NCBI GenBank assembly: GCA_942492625.1 | Contig: CALOFM010000005.1 | Coordinates: forward strand, 62,001 to 126,000 | Length of the DNA stretch: 64,000 nucleotides | Direction of reading: 5' to 3' | Source: Thiosymbion sp942492625 | Lineage (GTDB): Bacteria > Pseudomonadota > Gammaproteobacteria > Chromatiales > Chromatiaceae | Shown here: positions 57,101-64,000 of the stretch, piece by piece | Layout: every line of letters starts with the position of its first letter | How positions within the stretch are numbered: the stretch's first letter is position 1 | Notes under the pieces: generated by a model | Told to the model about the DNA's origin: nothing | The model's input: the letters and a program-made list of their open reading frames with translations, nothing else | Database searches by the model: none | Position numbers and translations under genes: made by a program

Positions 57101-58640
57101 AGTACAGGCCCAGGACCACGTCTTGGGAGGGCACGATGATGGGCTCGCCGTTAGCGGGGGATAGAATATTGTTAGAGGCCATCATCAGGGCGCGGGCCTC
57201 TAGCTGCGCCTCCAGGGACAGGGGCACGTGCACGGCCATCTGGTCCCCGTCGAAGTCCGCGTTAAACGCGGTGCAGACTAAGGGATGGAGCTGTATGGCC
57301 TTGCCCTCGATGAGCACCGGCTCGAAGCTCTGGATGCCCAGGCGATGCAGCGTGGGCGCCCGATTGAGCATGACCGGGTGCTCGCGGATAACCTCCTCGA
57401 GAATGTCCCAAACTTCCGCTGTGCCGCGCTCCACCATCTTCTTCGCCGCCTTGATGGTGGTGGCCAAGCCGCGCAGCTGCAGCTTGCTGAAGATGAAGGG
57501 CTTGAACAGCTCCAGGGCCATGCGCTTGGGGAGCCCGCACTGGTGCAGCTTCAGGGTCGGTCCGACCACGATGACCGAGCGGCCGGAGTAATCGACGCGC
57601 TTGCCCAGCAGGTTCTGACGAAAACGTCCCTGCTTACCCTTGATCATGTCCGCCAGGGACTTGAGAGGGCGTTTGTTGGTACCGGTGATGGCGCGCCCGC
57701 GGCGGCCGTTGTCCAGCAGGGCGTCGACGGACTCCTGCAGCATGCGCTTCTCGTTGCGCACGATGATGTCCGGGGCAACCAGGTCCAACAGCCGTTTGAG
57801 GCGGTTGTTGCGGTTGATGACGCGCCGGTACAGGTCGTTGAGGTCCGAGGTGGCGAAGCGCCCGCCATCCAGAGGGACCAAGGGCCGCAACTCCGGCGGC
57901 AGCACCGGCAGCACCAAAAGGATCATCCACTCAGGGCGATTCCCGGAAACCTGCAGGGACTCCACCAGCTTGAGACGCTTTGTGAGCTTCTTGATCTTGG
58001 TCTCGGAGTTGGTGGCCTCGATGTCCTCGCGCATGCGGCGGATCTCCGCCGGCAGGTCGAGGGTGCGCAGCAGCTCGTAGACGGCCTCGGCACCCATGCG
58101 GGCGTCGAACTCGTCTCCGTTCTCCTCCAGGGCGGTGAGATACTCCTCGTCGTTAAGGAGCTTTCCGCGGTCGAGTTCGGTCATACCCGGATCGACCACC
58201 ACGAAGGACTCGAAGTAGAGGATGCGCTCGATGTCGCGCAGGGTCATATCCAACAGCAGCCCGATGCGCGACGGCAGGGACTTGAGGAACCAAATATGGG
58301 CTACTGGGCTGGCCAGGTCTATGTGGCCCATGCGCTCACGGCGCACCTTCGCCAGGGTGACTTCGACCCCGCACTTCTCGCACACGACGCCACGGTGCTT
58401 CAAGCGCTTGTACTTGCCACACAGGCACTCGTAGTCGTTGATGGGACCGAAGATCTTGGCGCAGAAAAGCCCGTCACGCTCCGGCTTGAAGGTCCGGTAA
58501 TTGATGGTCTCCGGCTTCTTCACCTCGCCGTAGGACCAAGAGCGGATCATGTCCGGCGACGCCAGACCGATCTTGATGGCGTCGAACTCCAGGGCTTGAC
58601 CCTGTTGCTTGAGAATCTTGAGAAGGTCTTTCAATTTCAT
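54114..58640 (-). CDS. rpoC: DNA-directed RNA polymerase subunit beta'
   Basis: This 1508-aa subunit starts at ATG 58640 ([20 protein letters not shown]). It carries the N-terminal zinc ribbon ([20 protein letters not shown]), the catalytic [14 protein letters not shown], the bridge-helix region [20 protein letters not shown] and the second zinc site [13 protein letters not shown]. Compared with E. coli (1407 aa) it is about 100 residues longer, and the extra length falls in one place: residues 707-817, between [10 protein letters not shown] and DSFNSIYMM. The insertion is helix-rich, with stretches such as [20 protein letters not shown]. Otherwise the gene is normal and 102 bases from rpoB. 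Confidence 0.98.
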   Translation of the reverse strand: [1508 protein letters not shown]

Positions 58641-58742
58641 TCCTCCGGAATGGAGGCCCGAGGGCCAAGGAAGAGGGAACGCAGAGCGGGAGCGGAGCCT
58701 GGTACTGTTCCTAGACCCTCGCACCTCGAACCTCGATCCTTC

Positions 58743-62921
<4,179 letters not shown>

Positions 62922-63080
62922 ACTGCCTTCCCTCGATGTGCTGTGAGAGCTCACTTAAGTTTTCGCGGCGGACGCCCCATCGGGGGTGCCCGGAAGAACC
63001 GGGACCGGCGTAACGCGCCGGCGAGCCGCAACAACCGGACCGACGCGCCTGACGCAACGGCCCGACGTACTACAAACAGG

Positions 63081-63110
63081 AAAAGGCCGGCAGCTTCATG
63101 CCGCCAGCCT
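63081..63110 (-). terminator. Putative attenuator between rplL and rpoB
   Basis: On the minus strand an imperfect GC-rich hairpin (GGC-CGGCA / TGCCG-GCC with a three-base bulge) is followed by TTTTCC, about 40 bases past the rplL stop. Partial termination at this point is known in E. coli, where it lowers rpoBC relative to ribosomal proteins. The hairpin is seen; the role is inferred. Confidence 0.55.
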
Positions 63111-63148
63111 CTCGCCTCAGCTGAACGCGAAACGACGCAACGGCGCCG

Positions 63149-63529
63149 TTACTTGACTTCGACAGTCGCGCCTGCCTCTTCCAACGCCTTCTTCGCCTCT
63201 TCGGCTTCCTCCTTGGAAACCCCTTCCTTCAGGGTGTTCGGGACGCCTTCCACCGCCTCCTTCGCTTCCTTCAGACCCAGTCCGGTGAGTGCGCGGACAG
63301 CCTTGATCACGGACACCTTGGTGGCGCCGAACGACGTCAGCACCACATCGAACTCGGTCTGCTCCTCCGCTGCAGCGGCCTCACCGCCGCCGCCGGCTGC
63401 CGGAGCCGCGGCCACCGCCGCAGCGGCGGTCACGCCGAATTTCTCTTCCATCGCACCGATCAGCTCCACGACCTCCATGACGGTCATGTTGGCGATGGCT
63501 TCCAAGATTTCGTCTTTCGAAACGGCCAT
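63149..63529 (-). CDS. rplL: 50S ribosomal protein L7/L12
   Basis: This 126-aa acidic, alanine-rich protein forms the ribosomal stalk. The N-terminal dimerisation domain begins MAVSKDEILEAIANMTVMEV, a flexible Ala-rich hinge follows (AAAAVAAAPAAGGGG), and the C-terminal factor-binding domain begins EFDVVLTSFGATKVSVIKAV. Length and order are normal. It lies between rplJ and rpoB. Confidence 0.98.
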   Translation of the reverse strand: MAVSKDEILEAIANMTVMEVVELIGAMEEKFGVTAAAAVAAAPAAGGGGEAAAAEEQTEFDVVLTSFGATKVSVIKAVRALTGLGLKEAKEAVEGVPNTLKEGVSKEEAEEAKKALEEAGATVEVK

Positions 63530-63595
63530 TGGTTTCTCCTAAATCAGAAATTTTCTTTCGGTTGTTGCGTTGCCGGTTGCCATTGGAACGGCGGC

Positions 63596-64000
63596 TCAGG
63601 CCGCCTCTTTGGCATCGCGGACCGCGGCGAGGGTACGGACCAGCTTGCCCGGCACCTCGTTGATCGTCGCTGCGAGCTTCTGCACCGGAGCCTTCATCAC
63701 GGCCATAAGCTGACTGATCGCCTCGTCGTACGTCGGCATCTTCGCCAGCGTGCCGAGCTCGGACGGGTCGAGCAGCTTACCCCCGATGGAGACCAGCTTG
63801 ACCTGGAACGCTTCGTGCCGCTTTGCAAAGGCTTCAGCAACGCGTGCCGCCGAGCCCGGATCTTCCTGCGAGAAGGCCAGGATCAGCGGACCCTTGAGAC
63901 CTTTTTCCATGCAGGCAAAATCCGTGTTCTCGAACGCGCGCTTGGCCAGCGAGTTCTTGACTACGCGAATGTAAACTCCGGCCTCGCGTGCATCGACACG
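63596..64000 (-). CDS. rplJ: 50S ribosomal protein L10, 3' part
   Basis: The C-terminal 134 residues of L10 run to the window edge; the start lies outside. The sequence reads VYIRVVKNSLAKRAFENTDF, then GLKGPLILAFSQEDPGSAAR and MAVMKAPVQKLAATINEVPG, all conserved in L10, which anchors L7/L12 dimers on the ribosome. It is 66 bases from rplL, in the usual order. Confidence 0.96.
   Translation of the reverse strand, partial: RVDAREAGVYIRVVKNSLAKRAFENTDFACMEKGLKGPLILAFSQEDPGSAARVAEAFAKRHEAFQVKLVSIGGKLLDPSELGTLAKMPTYDEAISQLMAVMKAPVQKLAATINEVPGKLVRTLAAVRDAKEAA

Noticed and set aside
55530..57164. Plus-strand frame of 544 codons opposite rpoC
   Set aside because: It is antisense to the strongly conserved rpoC gene and shows no family features; the high GC content creates long mirror frames.

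Overview
The window looks like chromosomal DNA of a GC-rich gammaproteobacterium with a respiratory, possibly sulfur-related lifestyle. The evidence is the gamma-type rplJ-rplL-rpoB-rpoC block, a dedicated RelA, a DUF2782 protein, a tesA/ABC-exporter pair, c-type cytochromes, an FeS/NrfD membrane module and a sulfide:quinone-oxidoreductase-like flavoprotein. A Chromatiales/Ectothiorhodospiraceae-like host is my inference; nothing here fixes the genus.

Layout. 1-5.9 kb: a leftward type I-E CRISPR-Cas operon (cas3, cse1, cse2, cas7, and cas5 cut by the window edge; cas6, cas1, cas2 and the array would lie to the left). 6.1-7.8 kb: an orphan ribbon-helix-helix antitoxin-like gene and a decayed IS4-type transposase with a DruA-like (DUF4338) domain. 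7.8-12.1 kb: KDPG/KHG aldolase, a periplasmic HAD-like DUF2608 protein, a broken prpF and malate dehydrogenase. 12.4-20.8 kb: a hybrid sensor kinase, then an Mla-like lipid-transport operon (permease, ATPase with degenerate catalytic residues, MCE protein, auxiliary lipoprotein), a 460-aa unknown protein and a DMT transporter.

20.9-28.6 kb is the most unusual region. An intact ~1616-aa DUF4062-STAND NTPase-TM-WD40 protein is flanked on both sides by decayed pieces of a paralogue in the opposite orientation: N-terminal and middle pieces on the right, the C-terminal piece on the left. A GT87-like glycosyltransferase and a DUF454 protein sit between. 28.7-33.4 kb carries a HAD-UbiA fusion, a BPSS1780-type membrane protein and a decay zone (truncated GNAT, broken LysR, porin fragment).

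33.8-48.4 kb is mostly housekeeping: relA, DUF1015, an amino-acid-binding protein, DUF2782, an ABC exporter pair divergent from tesA with overlapping start codons, the SQR-like gene, a broken VWA gene with a hexanucleotide repeat, rlmI-like, an L,D-transpeptidase and a HAD hydrolase. 48.6-54.0 kb encodes an electron-transfer module: small Tat protein, Tat-exported four-cluster ferredoxin, NrfD quinol-interacting membrane subunit, tetraheme cytochrome c and two small cytochromes c, with no molybdopterin catalytic subunit. 54.1-64 kb is the leftward rpoC-rpoB-rplL-rplJ operon; RpoC carries an in-frame insertion of about 111 residues between the rim-helix region and the bridge-helix region.
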